Assembly: GCA_013399875.1 (NCBI GenBank)
Contig: VXAZ01006893.1
Span: 162,690 to 226,689 of the forward strand
DNA: 64,000 nucleotides
Source: Gymnorhina tibicen
Taxonomy: Eukaryota; Chordata; Aves; Passeriformes; Artamidae
Direction of reading: 5' to 3'
A program made the position numbers and the translations under genes. This document shows positions 1 through 13,300 of the stretch, one piece after another (positions within the stretch are counted from its first letter, which is position 1; every line of letters starts with the position of its first letter). The notes below the pieces were generated by a model. The model was not told the DNA's origin. It made no database searches and saw only the letters and a program-made list of their open reading frames with translations.

Positions 1-530
1 CGCCGCTACCGGCGCCTCCGCCAGCCCCTCCGGGGCACCGGTGCCGGTGGCTCCCGGGGAAGGGACCCCCAGCCCGGCGCTCTCCGCCTCGACCCGGACT
101 GTGCGGCGGCCGATGCTGGATGGGACCTCGCCTCTGCGGGCTTCAGCTATGTCCGCTCTGGGGTCAGCGGACTTGTAAGGGGATCCGCAGGGGTTCCAGT
201 GGGCACACCCCTGCTTCTTGTCCTCCTCCGACCCTCTCCTTTCTCCCCGCGGACGGCTCTGCGGCTCTGTCTTAAAATGTGCGGCGTCTTACCGAGGAGC
301 TTGGCAGAGGGCTACCTATACGCAGAAAAAAAAAAGGTGTTTCAAGCCTGTGTGGAGGACATGGGGTGGCCCAGAAAGAGCGGCTTTTGCTGTCTGTGCC
401 ACGGAGGGGCCGTGGCCGAACTGCGGGAGCGGGTACCTCTGGTACAGCCCCGTTCGCTCGCAGGCTCCGAGCACCGCGAAGCGACACCCGGGGGCATTTT
501 TGTGGGTGATTTGTACAAACCCGTGGAAAG
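1..530. promoter_or_regulatory. CpG-rich segment at window edge (possible CpG island)
   Basis: The first few hundred bases are GC-rich with frequent CpG, and the signal fades into a purine-rich tract near 540. Several frames stay open, but none of the translations resembles a protein I know. In particular, no forkhead (FOXD1) sequence is visible, although FOXD1 is the expected next gene on this side by synteny. The segment may be the edge of a promoter CpG island or a non-coding first exon. Its owner and strand cannot be told from this window. Confidence 0.4.
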
Positions 531-540
531 GTAGGAGAGC

Positions 541-607
541 AAGCGAGGGAGAAAGGGAGGGAGGGAGGGAGGGAGGGAAGCAAGGAGGGAGGAAGGGACG
601 GAAGTGG
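541..607. repeat. GGGA/GGAA purine-rich simple repeat
   Basis: Tandem GGGA units grade into GGAA and GAAGG. This is a polypurine-polypyrimidine tract directly after the CpG-rich edge. Confidence 0.85.
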
Positions 608-1204
608 AGAACATTTTCGAGAGTGCAAAACCCGTGCTGGTGAGGGAGAACTTGGCTTTGGAGGTACGGAACTGTATCTTGCCAAGGTGATAATTAGAAA
701 AATATCCCTGCAAGCCAGAGTTTCNGAGTTGCTTTTGCAGTGGCTATTTACAGGCAATTATAGGATAGGCATATGTTACCAAAAAGCAGGAATGAATGTA
801 GTCTTTAGTCCTCTTTCATGCTTTTAATTAAATGGTTCTCTCTGTTCGTGCACACTTAAACACTTTTCTTTTTTACTTGCCTCCAAAGCCGTTTGCTTAA
901 AAAATGCTGCCATACCATAGATTTTAAAGATGTAGGTCTTTTTCCTGCAGTCCTCTCAGGGCTAAGTGAACGGTGATGGTTTCTCTTCAGACCATTCATA
1001 CGCTGATAAAAAGAGTCAAAACATGATTAATGACCATATTTCACTGCAGGGGTTCCCAGGGAAAGGGAGAATATTCTGTGCGGCCAGCTGCAGGCTGTGC
1101 TCCCCCTCCATGCCGTGGCTCTCTGGGTGGCTGCTTGCAGACCATTGGAGTGTCTCAAGAGGCAGAAGGTGCTGTGGAAATAGAATGTGAATTCTTCTTG
1201 GTCG

Positions 1205-1310
1205 TCTTCTCCTTCTTCTCCTTCTCCTTCTCCTTCTCCTTCTCCTTCTCCTTCTCCTTCTCCTTCTCCTTCTCCTTCTCCTTCTCCTTCTCCTTCTCCT
1301 TCTCCTTCTT
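1205..1310. repeat. (TTCTCC)n hexanucleotide microsatellite
   Basis: About 17 near-perfect TTCTCC units, preceded by imperfect TTC/TCC units. The frames through it give artificial FS (plus strand) or EK (minus strand) dipeptide runs, which are not evidence of a gene. Confidence 0.95.
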
Positions 1311-4300
1311 ATATGTAAACAAGCATTCGGAGATTGATGTGAGCAACTTTGGTGTTTTTGCGGGATTTATGACTTCTCATGGACTCGGTGTTTTAATTGT
1401 TGGTGGTCCTCTCGCTGTAGAGATGTGATCATAACTGAGTTGTGAAGTCAAGAAGCCAGTGACAGACAATCACAGGCAGGACTGTCTCTTTCACTGAGAA
1501 ATAATAAGGGAAAACATTATAAACCCACAGTTATATTCTCAGCAGCAGTTTAACTCCTGCTCACCAGAGCTTTTACCATACAGATGGTATTTGTAAAAAT
1601 TTCTCTTAGTGAAATGGTTATTTTCCATCTGAGGTCTCTATACATGCTATTTCATGATTTTCTGTTGTGTACATTCTTTGTTTGGTGTTCATAAAATTTA
1701 CAAAACTGGATTTAAAACTAGTCCCTTGCTGAGAATAAGTGTTGTGTTCTCAGAATAATATCTGCTATTAAATAACATCTTCTGTCCTCCAGATGCACTG
1801 TTCAGAAACAGAATATAAGGCAACTACTCTTTTGCAGTGACATGGACAAGAGGAGAACCCCACCCTTGATAACACTACTGTGAGTGATCAGGACATTGAG
1901 AAATCTTAATGCTGCAAATGTATTCTTGTAGTTGGGGGTGGGGGTTTTTTTGTTTGGTTGGTTTGGTTTGGTTTCTGTTTTATTGGTTTTGTTTTGTTTT
2001 TTAATCCAAAGCTCAGTAACAGTGTCCTTCCATCCCATTTCACCACACCTCAGTTTTCGTTCTTTTTCTCAGCCCAACCTGCTTCTCCCTTCTCTAGACA
2101 AAAATGTTTATTTTCTCTCCAGCTCTTCAAACCACACCCCTCTTCTTTCTACACACCTTTAGGACCCTCTCTGTCATTCCTGAGAGCTGCTTGTTATTAG
2201 GAGACATCCTTTCAGGGCTGTGCATTCAGCCTTGACTGCAGTCTGTACATCTCCAGACTGGCATACTGAGGATTCAAGGATTCACTGTATGAAGGTCCAG
2301 ACCAGGAGGAGTCGATCCAAATGACACTGAAGTTTGAACTCTATAATTTCTGTCTAAAACATTTATTGAAGACAACATTTCATTAATTGGAGTAAGATAG
2401 GATATCTCTATTAATGCAAGTGGTATACCACAATTTATAGCAGTTACAGATCAGTGTCATAGTCAAATGTCAACTTAACAGAGGCAGACACTTCAGCAAA
2501 GAAGAAAGCCTGTTAAGGGGTTGGAGAGGAAGGGAAAAGAGCTAGAACTGGGAGGTTTTTAGAAAACTAAAATAAGAGGCAGATCTGATTGCATTTGAGC
2601 TTTTGCCATTTCTTATTTTGTCCTTGTGGTTTACCAATTCCTCGCTGAACAATAATAGACATTCCTTCATAATTTGATATTTAGATATTAAAACAATTCA
2701 ACATGTTCTATATATAAGTTAATTAAGGCCCCACCTTAAATCAAATGCTCATGTGTAACAAGCCCAAGTCCAGTGTGGGACAATTTCTCTGCTGCTTTGA
2801 AACCCTGGTGTGGTGTGTGTGCCCATACAACATGGGGCAATTCCTGGGCTCTTTGCAGACAGTCCCTGAAGATCTGGGCCTTTCCCTTTGTTAGACACTT
2901 GCCATGTGATCCGTGTGAAGGACTGGAAAGCCTTGTAACAACATTATTTCAGGAGGATAATAAGTAGCCATCATAAATTCCTTTTTTAATAGTTTATTGC
3001 CGGCTGTAATCTATTGATAGTGCCTGTTTTATAGCATGGAGGAAAACAGTTCCTTGTTGGCACTAGTCACTAAAACTGTTTGATAGCTCTGTCCCTTTTT
3101 AGTGCCTTCAGAGAAAACCTAGTGGCTCATGAAATGAATCATAAATAGCTGAGTTGAAGTTGAACAAAAGACAGAAAGAGGGAGGAAAAAACAGTCTTGC
3201 ACTTACTGAAATATGTTTATTTTGGACAATAATCTATTAACTAGTTTAACAAAGATACTTTAAGGCTCAATCCTTCTGTCTTAGCTGGAAGAAAAAGAAT
3301 TTCCATGATTATTGTATCTTGGGTCTTTACAAAGAGACTGTTTAGCAAAGATTGTTTTTCTTCTAGCTCAGAAATATTACATACAAAACTCTTATGTCCC
3401 AGATTTCACCTTTTTTGAAAGAAGAAGCAACACAAACGAATGCTTAGAATTTTCTTACTGTCACTGTCCTGTTGTGTAACACTGGACAATTTATGCAATC
3501 TCTTGGGGTAGTATACAATAGTATTTAGAGAGGGCTGAGAAAGAACTGAACGCCCATTGGGTCCCACACAGTTCCAACTAGGCTGCTGTGTAACATCTCT
3601 AGAAATTTACATACCTACTATAAATCATTTTACTCTAAGCCCTAAGACCATCACCCTTACGTAAGTTTGTTGAAAATCCAGAAACCCAAGTGTCCCAGTC
3701 AATACCAAGCTTTGCTGGATGTGTAGAAGGACTTGCCATCTTTAAGGGCACCGTTGTGTAATTTTGGTAAAATTACAAATAGTCTTTCTCTTTCCCCTCT
3801 CCCTCCCCAAGGGCTGATGAATGGAATCCTGAGACTTCAATTTCACACTGAAATATTAATCTAATTTCTTGTCAGTTTTGTCCCTAACCAGCATTTTCCT
3901 ATGTCATCTATGTGAACAGGGGACTCCTAAGCTCATCTAGAACACACCAGGAAGATCCGACTTCGGACCGAATTTATTTTGGATTAAGTATGTTGCCAGA
4001 TGCCAGCTTGAAATACAGGACTGAATGATGGAGCCCATTATATATGTAAGAGTGTGACAGAAGTGAGACACCTGAGTTCAATGTCCTCAGTCTCAGAGGC
4101 TGAAAATTTTTAAATGAAATCTATGCTTCCCATTTGTCATGAGAATATCTAAGCCACCACCCTTCTTAAGGTGAGCTGCACTGCCAGTGCAAGTGGAGTA
4201 CAGCTCTGGAGTCTTTATTTTCAGGCATTCAGTTATGCTTCTGGTACCTGCTTCCTGTTCTGCTAATACTTCTAGTTTAATGCTTTTGGTTTTAATTCCT

Positions 4301-7300
4301 CAGAAGAGGACTCAAAGCCCAAGAACTCCCATGCTTTCCAAGTGATGCTATTTGTGGGGTTGAGCAGTGCTTACTCACTGTGTTAACCTACACTCTTCAT
4401 TCCACGTAGCTAGAATATGGAATGTCTGTGCTTCTATGGATAAGGCAGATGTAGGTTTGAGCCACCAGTCACTGTGCTAAGGAAATTAAGCCATCCTTCC
4501 TACTTCCAGAGAAAACGCTGTAACCTGACTTTTTAGATTTTTTTTTTACTATATAGCTAATGGTAATATTTTCTTCACCTGAGATAACCTCATATTCTGT
4601 GTATGTACAATATGATCCAAAGGATATATTAGGCCATATTGCCTGTGCAGGTGAAGACAGTTTCCTACAGATATATCCATCAGGTGCTTAAACAGCAAAA
4701 GGCCAGATAGGATTTCAAGTGCTCCCCTGTCCCTAGCACTCTTTGTGAGCCCCTTCTGTGTTCCCATCTTGTAACTGCTTTGGCCCTCTTCTTCCTCTCA
4801 GTAGGTGTACATGCACTGTAGAGGAAACCTGGACAATTTAGGCTGAATTTTAAATTTCAGCCTAGACAGACTGGTGCTGCCACTAGTTTCCATCAGCTTT
4901 CATTTTCTATTGTGTTGCAGTCTCATGATTTTATGGGGTGAGAATCTGTGATTTTTATTTCCCCCAAGTAGGCTCACATTGCTATAGTTATCCCTGCATT
5001 GTTCACTTCAAGATTAGATTTCTCTTGAATCCTCTTTCTGGACACTTGTCCTAAACATCATACATTTCAATCTACCTCTCCACCAAAATACTTTGTGTCT
5101 ATGATTTACGACTGGCAGTGGTTCTCAGTTTTGTCCTAGGGCCAACGCATAGCACTGGCCTTGTCTGATGATCTGAAATCTTGTCCCAGCTTCTGTCCTC
5201 CTGTCACCTCTTGAGTGTTGGCATTGGTTGGCATAGGAAGAAGACCTAGTATCTTTGGGTTTGCTGCAAGGACAAAGAGATGCCTTTCTTTAAAAACTTT
5301 TAGTGAAGCATCATGATGGCAGAAATTGCCCTTGTGGTGTGACCTGTGGTAGACTTCTCTGAGAAATGTATGGAGTCTGATCTGTTACAGAATGTGTTGG
5401 AAACCTGAGGAGTGGCTAGGGAAATCCAAGCAGAAGTCAATAATGAATATCAGATCACATCTTCATATCTGGCACTTACTCTTTTTTTATTCCCTATATG
5501 CTTTTAAGACCTAAGGGCATTAATAAATTAAATAAATACTGCAGTAATCCTGTCTATTATTTGTCAGCAGTCTGAAACTGCAGATGAAAGATGTGATTGA
5601 TGCCAAAATGAGTATGCAGTGCATATTTGGCCTGGTTTTGCTATGCCAAGAACAAGGCTCATATGAATGAATCCCTGCAGCCACACACAGCCCCAGTGAA
5701 ACCAACTGGGCAGCTGTTTGCATGCAACAGACCAGAGGGCAAGAGCCACAAGTCCTGATTTGCACACAGTTACACACACATAACTTTGGACTGGTGAATG
5801 GTTTCCTTTATTTTTATTACCTCTGCAGCAGAGAGAATTGTCTTCCTTGTTTCATATATGTTCTAAATGCAAAGTTGCTTGTTATCTTTCAGCAGTTGCA
5901 GGATCTTGGCCCCCCGCAATAAATTAAACAAATAATTTACTGTATGCCACTGTTCCTTTTTAAGAATTCCAGTCACCTGTGAGCATCTCGTGTAACAGCC
6001 CATGTTTTATTAGTGTGTTCTACCTTTCTTTTCACTTGAGTTTCAAAGTCCGCTTGCTAGACAGTCAGCAAATCCCTTTTTTTTGCACTGTCATAGGGCC
6101 CCTACAATTTTTAGAACTCCACAGAAATGTCTGTGCATGGAGAATGAGTACAGTTTTGTTTGGTTTTTTGGTTGTTTGTTTTGTTGTCGGTGTTTTTGTT
6201 TGCTTTGTTTTGTCCTGTTCTGTTTTCCCTGTGAGATAGTTTACATATTCTGCCACAACATCTTGTCTTTATAGATGGTTCATTCACTTTTTCATTTGAT
6301 ATAAAGTCTTAACCCTTCTCTGTCCAGCTTTTCCTCCTCTCACTGGGACACAGTAGGGCAAGGAAATGCTGTGCAATACTGACACCTGCCAATATCTGTC
6401 TGAAGAGCACTAATCAGCTTGCTGTGTTTCCTCATGACCTGACCCTTCTGTAGGGAGAAAAACCCTCTTGACTTAATCAATAGTTTAGGAAGACAGGCAG
6501 AAATGTTAGAATCTTCTACTCTTTTCTCCTTTTTTTTTTTCCCTGCAACTGGGGAAAATAAGTGCAGAGAAGTCTTCCAAACCAAAGAGAAATTTAGAAT
6601 CATGGAAGCTAAATACATATGCACCCAATCATTTTAGTGATATATTACTTCGCCTAATCATTAACCTAAAATATCGTATAAGAATTTGTAATCCATAGTA
6701 AATCATTTAGTAAGAATGATTTAAATGTACTTCTGGCTAATGTAAAACAGTCTAGTTTCCACGCTTGGTTGGCTGCCAAACATTGTTTAAGAGAGAGGGA
6801 GGGTGTGATCCAAATTGACATAAGTTACAGCAGATATAACGCTCCAATATAGTGGTGGTTTGCAGATTATTGGGTTTAAGAGATAGGAAGAAGATGACGT
6901 ATTAAGTACTATGAAGATTGCCAGGCCTATTTTGTGCCTTAATTAGGATGCCTTGCAACTCTATGTTTAACTCTTCTCAAAGCCTGCTTGAAAATGCCTT
7001 TATGACTAGCTTATCTGCAATGGCATTGGAAAAGTGAAATGCTGGTTGATTTACTTACACAACAGGAAAATAAAGGATGGTAGATACACAAAGTTGCTCT
7101 TTTTTGTGTCACAGTGGAGGAGTTAATGTTTAAAAAACAATTGAACCAAGCATGCTCTGTGCTGAATTTCAGAAAGAAACGAGGAGCAGCGAGAGGTGAC
7201 ATGTCAAGTGGATGAGTTGTTGAGGAGGGAGACTGGGAATGGCCTTGGTCTTAAAGAACGACAGTATCTGAAACACAGTAAATGGTAGTAAATGGTGAGG

Positions 7301-10300
7301 GTATATCCACAAGTTTTTCGGTTTAGATTTTTATTTGAAAGTAAAGGAGAAACCAGGGACATGTAAATACTGATTTTAATGTAGAGAACAGTCCCTCCTG
7401 TGAAGTGCTTCCTATTCACTATCTTGTAACAGATATATTATTTCTGCTGTCACAATCAAAATCTTCTGGAAAATGAGGCACTTTTGGATTGACCAGCATT
7501 TCATATCTTCTATCTTTTCTTAGACTAAGATTATATCAGCACCACATTGGTGCAAAAAGCTGGGGGGAGGTCTGTTTCATAGACACTGCAACATGATGCA
7601 GCACAGCCAAAAAACACTGTGACACTCTTCATAGTCCAGATGTAGCATCATCTACAGGGTGAGCTGTTTGAATATTTACTTAGCTTTTCAAACAGTTTGT
7701 TTGGCCCTCCATGCTGCTCCCTCTACATGATTTCCAGTACCTGAGGCAACTAGCTCTAGCCTTGCTGGAACTTCTCGTCTTGTAATGCAGTCACAGAGCC
7801 CAGCAATCTGGACAAGATACTTTTGATCTCAGATCCCTCTGAAGCATAGGAAAATGTCTACCTCGTGGTGCGTATCTGCAAATCACCCTGTCACGACTTT
7901 GCTCTTTTGTGACGTTTGAGAGCATGTTTCCAGCAGAGGAATGATATGGAAACCAGCTCATTCTGCACAGCCACTATGCAGTTCCTGCAGACATTCCCCC
8001 TGTGCCACCCCTCCAATCATCTTTTTAAATTTACATCCTGATCAAATGCGTGTAACTCCTCTGAACACTGTGCAGGGAACAGCCTTTACAAATTCAAGTG
8101 TTAATACAACAGAATCAGTGGGTTTACAGAAAAGCAGATTTCAACAACATTGAGAACACTGCAAATGGGATTATGGAAAGCAAGGCTATTCCTTAGGAAG
8201 TTCAAAGTATCTGTGTAATTATTATATAGCCCAAATGGCCACAAGTGACTAATGACTTTTGAATTAATACTTTTTGGAGTACTCAGCTATAACACCTTAA
8301 AACTATGTGTTTTTAGAGTGTTATTGAGCATTTTCTGACAGTTTTGCTGCTTTTAACAGAGGTACTCAAAAAGCAGATGCATCTAAAATTAGTGTTAGGA
8401 GGCAGACAGCAAAGAGGTGAGGAGGCTTGTTAGTATTTTTTCGAGAGTAGGTGATGTTGAAGGGGGAGGGAAGGTTTTGTGCAGCAGGAAACGAGACAGC
8501 CAGGCAATTAAAATGAAACTAAGATAAACAGTTTTGAGAGAACTATTTGACCTGTTTGGACCTACTTTCTCCTGCCATTATCACTGAACAGCATCTGTAC
8601 ACCTGGGGGTAACTTACCTTCTGCATGGTGCAGCATCTATTTATGTGGAGCTTTACCCCTCTTGCTTACAGGTCAGAAACCCCCAGCCAGCCTTGCTTGA
8701 TGTAAGGCTGTTTGTGGCCATGGCTGCAGTAACAGAGCAGAACCCTGGGGAAGACGATGCTAAACGTGACTCCAGCTGCAACATCACGAGTACTACCTGG
8801 ACATTGGTACGAAGTATTAGTGCAGATCTAAAGGAGAGTACAGCAGAGGATGGCCACCTGCCTTAGTGGCATTTATGTGTCAGGTCAGAACCTCTGGTGG
8901 ATGTGGGCACTGCTCACATTGCGTGGGGGGAGTCAGCAATGACATTGCTGAGGAGTCAGTCACCTTTGGGGAGGAGTCAGTCACCTTTTCCTCTGCTTTG
9001 GGCACTGCACAGGCACCTGACCAGGCCCCTTGCAAAGCTCCTGGCTCACATACATCTTGGAATGTGAACTTGGTGAGGTTTCATGCCACTGTTTCTCTTC
9101 CCTCTCTTCTACCCTCTACAGGTGATGATGCAGTACAGCTCTCATCTTGGCTTAGCTAAAACTGGCCAATAGCATCTGATAGGACCTTGAAGGTCAGGAA
9201 CTAGGCATTGTCTCTGTGACTGTAGACTGATGGTGTCTGCTGGGCATGCCAGCTTTACCTGCAGCAGAAGAGCAGAAATTGTTTCATGCTCTGGTGATTC
9301 AGCTCCCTCTAGGAGGATTCAGGGGTTCAGAAGCCTTCTGTCTAGGAGTCAGGGTCTGCAGCTGTCTTCCACACCATTCCCTCAACACAATTTTTCAACA
9401 GTTCCTGGCTCAAAAGAAAGCCATCTACATAAGGCACCTTCAAGGTCCCTCTGCCTGAAATTCTTGCCTGTCCTTTTCTGCCATTTCCTTTAATCCTGTG
9501 GTTGAACCTGCCATAACCTCTAGCAGCAGAGGATTGTCCTTCCATCCCAGTGCATCCAGAACCTGCCATGCTCCTAAGTGCTTGGTCTGTCCCTGTAGTT
9601 TGCACAGCCCCTAGCTGAGGGAGGAAACCCTGCAAAATGGCATTCTGGGCCATAGCTTTTCTTTGGCTGGCTGCAAAAGTCTTATCTGCTCAGCTGACAG
9701 CCTTGTTAGCAATGAAAAAATTAACGTGGGAAAGGAGTCGTATCTGCATGTACGTGCACACCACTATTTTGTCTAAACAGCGACACCTCCTGATACCCAG
9801 GCTGCAGCTGTCTTAGTGGGTTACTACTCCAATAAAGTTGTTGTTGTTGTTACACACAGTAAATGACCTCCCGAGGGCCACCCTTAACAAGAACCATGTC
9901 TGCTCCTGCGTTTCATTCAGTGCCAAGCATGCTGTCAGCACTTAACAGCTATTAATAATAACAGAAGGAATTACAAAGCTTCATGGGATAGAATAAAGCC
10001 TGCTTAAAGGCAGTTCTTCGAGGGCTGTCCTACTTTGCTTGTATTCATACATCCAAACTGGATCTATTTAAGATGACAAAGTTAAAATTACCAATGTAAT
10101 GTAATTCCAAGTTTGAAGCCTTGCCAACCATTAACTGCTAAGACTATTTCCATAAACAAAGAGCACTTTCTAAAGGAACATTCACTTCAGCTTTTAACTG
10201 TGATTTCCTGGGGGAAACAGTTGTGTTGGTGAAAATTCAAATATGCAGTTTATTCCTACGTTAATTAAAAAGTGTATATAAAAACAGAGAAGATTTCTGT

Positions 10301-13300
10301 TTCGGGCATTTTCTGGCAGCTATTTGATTAAAACTGGCTTGAAGCATTCATCATATTCTTCAGGTCCTATAGCTGGCTGGCAAATAACAACAAATACCTG
10401 ATACGAAGGTAATTATTTTTCAGATGTATTAGGCCAGCCTGGTGTAACTGTGGGCAAGTAACATTATTTTAATTGGTTGCACCAATGGAACCATGACTGA
10501 ATTTATTCCAATTTTGCAGATAATGAACATCTTAGAAGTTTCTATAGAGGGCTGAAAAAACATATTCATATATGAACATGAAAAGCAGTGTGTCATTTGT
10601 CAGTTTTGAAATAGATGGATTTCTCTCCGTTTTCCATGGCAGGTCAGGCAGTTTATTCTCACCATGGCCAGAGGAAAGAGAGCTGGGTAACATAGTATTC
10701 TGCTGTTAAAGGGTGCCAAATTAGGATTAGGTGGCTCTTTAGTAAATAAAAGATGAAAAATTCAGCTGCAAGATACAAGTTATGAAATATTTTGTATCTA
10801 TTATTATTATTATTATAAAATGTATTGTGACTCCAATTACATGAGCAATGAACATAATTTATTCTCTCATAATGAACGATGAACAATAACATCAACTTCT
10901 GAAAAATACCAATGGATACTTTTTCCTAGTATTTCCACTCTTGCTTTTCAGTCTTCAGGGACTTAATACAGACCTGTGTCAACAGGCTAAATCAAGATGT
11001 GAGCATTTTAGGCATGTCCGCATGTGATTATCAATTACATGCAATCATACAACCCAAGATGTTCTAAGTGGGCTCATGACACGACTCTGCAATCACACAC
11101 TTTCTTCTGACCTCATTGCTTGTGTATTTAACTTGACTAAAATATGTGTCCAGCGTGGCAGAGAAGAATACAAGTAGAGATCCTGTGCTGTGTTCAGGAA
11201 CCTGCTACAATCTCTATGCCCTTGACAGGGAGTTCTTCAGGCTAGCCTACTTATCTTATATTTTCACATAGATTTTCATACACTATCGAAACAATAGCAA
11301 AAATAATAGCCAGAGGGAAAGGGTTATAGTCAGTTCTGTTTGCTGGATGTATAAAAGCACACGATGAATCTGGCAACCATAACATTTTTGTTAGTTGTTT
11401 TATGGGGTCTAAGGAAAATCTGATTTATGTTGCTCTGTGACAGTTTAATGGTGTTGCTCATTATGAAAAATTGGGGGACCTAATGCTCCCAGCACCAATA
11501 TAAGCAACTAAGTGCCAGATAAAATGAGCCTGAATTCATTAAGTTACACCTGCACCAACAATGCTTATGCTGATGTTCATTCTGAGCTGATGATATTACA
11601 AGCGAATTATTATCCAGTTAGATCACAAACACAGCTTTGATTATGATGGCATGTTTATTCACATTAAGCTTTCACTACTTGTTTGGAAGAAGGAACATAG
11701 TTTTGCAGCTCATTTGGATTTTTTTTTCCTAAACAGATGGAGGAGAGGTTGTTTTTTGTGAAAATAACAGGAAGGTAACATAAAATACTTGAACATGTAA
11801 AGTAAAAAAAAAAAACCATCTCAGTAATGCTACCCTGTGGGTCACCACCTCTTGGTCTGTGTGGCTAAGTAAACATTAAAGATTAACACATTTGTTGCTT
11901 GATTTTGATTAACTGTCAAGAGCAACACACAGAACATGGGCTGAGAAGGCAAAGGCATTTAAAAAGGTATCATAATGCATAAAAGGAGTTTATTTTTTCC
12001 CCCCATAACCATTACCTGGTTTGCTCTTTTCTGCCATGTTGAGTCTTTCTTTCTCTTCTTGAGTTTTTCCTACCTTCCATTAAAAGTAAGGCCAAATCCT
12101 AACTAATTCTAACATGGGGTTTGAACAATTTATGAAAGGGCTTGTGCAGTTGCCTACCACAGCAGGAGCCATGCAAATCTTTTCCACTTTGATGCTCCCA
12201 GTGCTGCAGTCTCTCATCAACTGGCACATTAGTCCAGTTCCCACTGCCACAGCCCTACAGAAGGTGATTTTAAACAAGTCATTCTACTCTGTGCATGTGT
12301 GTGCTGGGTTCATGTGTATCTATGTTTGCTCCTGTGGCAGCACAGTGCTGTCTACAGGTGTGCTGATCAGCCCCTGTCCAGTCAGTGTGGCGGGCAGGAG
12401 GACAAATCACCTGTCTGTCTGCAAAAGACCAAAACAACATAGAAAACTCTACAACAGCGCAGTGTTGGCACATTGCAAAACACTCAAGTACCTCTGATTT
12501 GAGGGCAAAATCTCAAAAGGGAAGTGGAATATTAAAATAATAACAATAACAACAATAATAACAATAATAACAACAATGTCTTATTTGAACAGATACAGTA
12601 AAAATAATATTTATTGTCTCTTAATATTTTATCAAGATTAATATGACCCCTGTATTGATGGATTATATACATATATTTACAATAATTTGTCTCTTTCTGT
12701 ACATTTTTGTGAAAGATTTTGCAGGGAACTTCTGTTTTGTGGCAACAAAATCCTACAGCACTTCTACAGTTCAGAAGAGATTAATTTTTGCTGAAGTCTT
12801 AGTTTATTTTCTTCCCTCCCTTAAGAGCGTATAAGCAGAGTGAGGCTGAATGGTTATCTAATGCATGTGTGTTTTGAAAATGATAATGAAACTGTTTTCA
12901 TGATGCATGTTCTGTGGTAACTGCTGTCCTGTTATACATAAATGCAGAAATGGTGAAAACAAATGGTGACAAACAAAAACAGCAAAGAGGTGCAAATCAC
13001 AGCCTTCTCAAACTGCCAGCTTTTGCCAGGCCTCTGTGTGAGGCAAAGCTCTGTCAGCTGACCACAGGGATGTGTGGCAGGTGCCTGCAGACAAAAGGCA
13101 ATGTGACAAGTCAATGCTGCCTTGAATGCCAGTGTTGACTGCTTCTGGCTGGGTTTGGGTTGCAGAGCAGCAGAAAAACAAGAAGAGTACCCCAAGCAGT
13201 GCCCATTAACATGGAAGCTACCACCGGTTTCACGGTTAGAAGTTTAAAATGTACACTTCTTTGGTTTGGGTTGGATTGTTTGTTTGTCAGTTGGTGTTGG

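Noticed and set aside
1155..1346. Frame rich in EK dipeptides, and its plus-strand FS counterpart
   Set aside because: Translation of the TTCTCC microsatellite.
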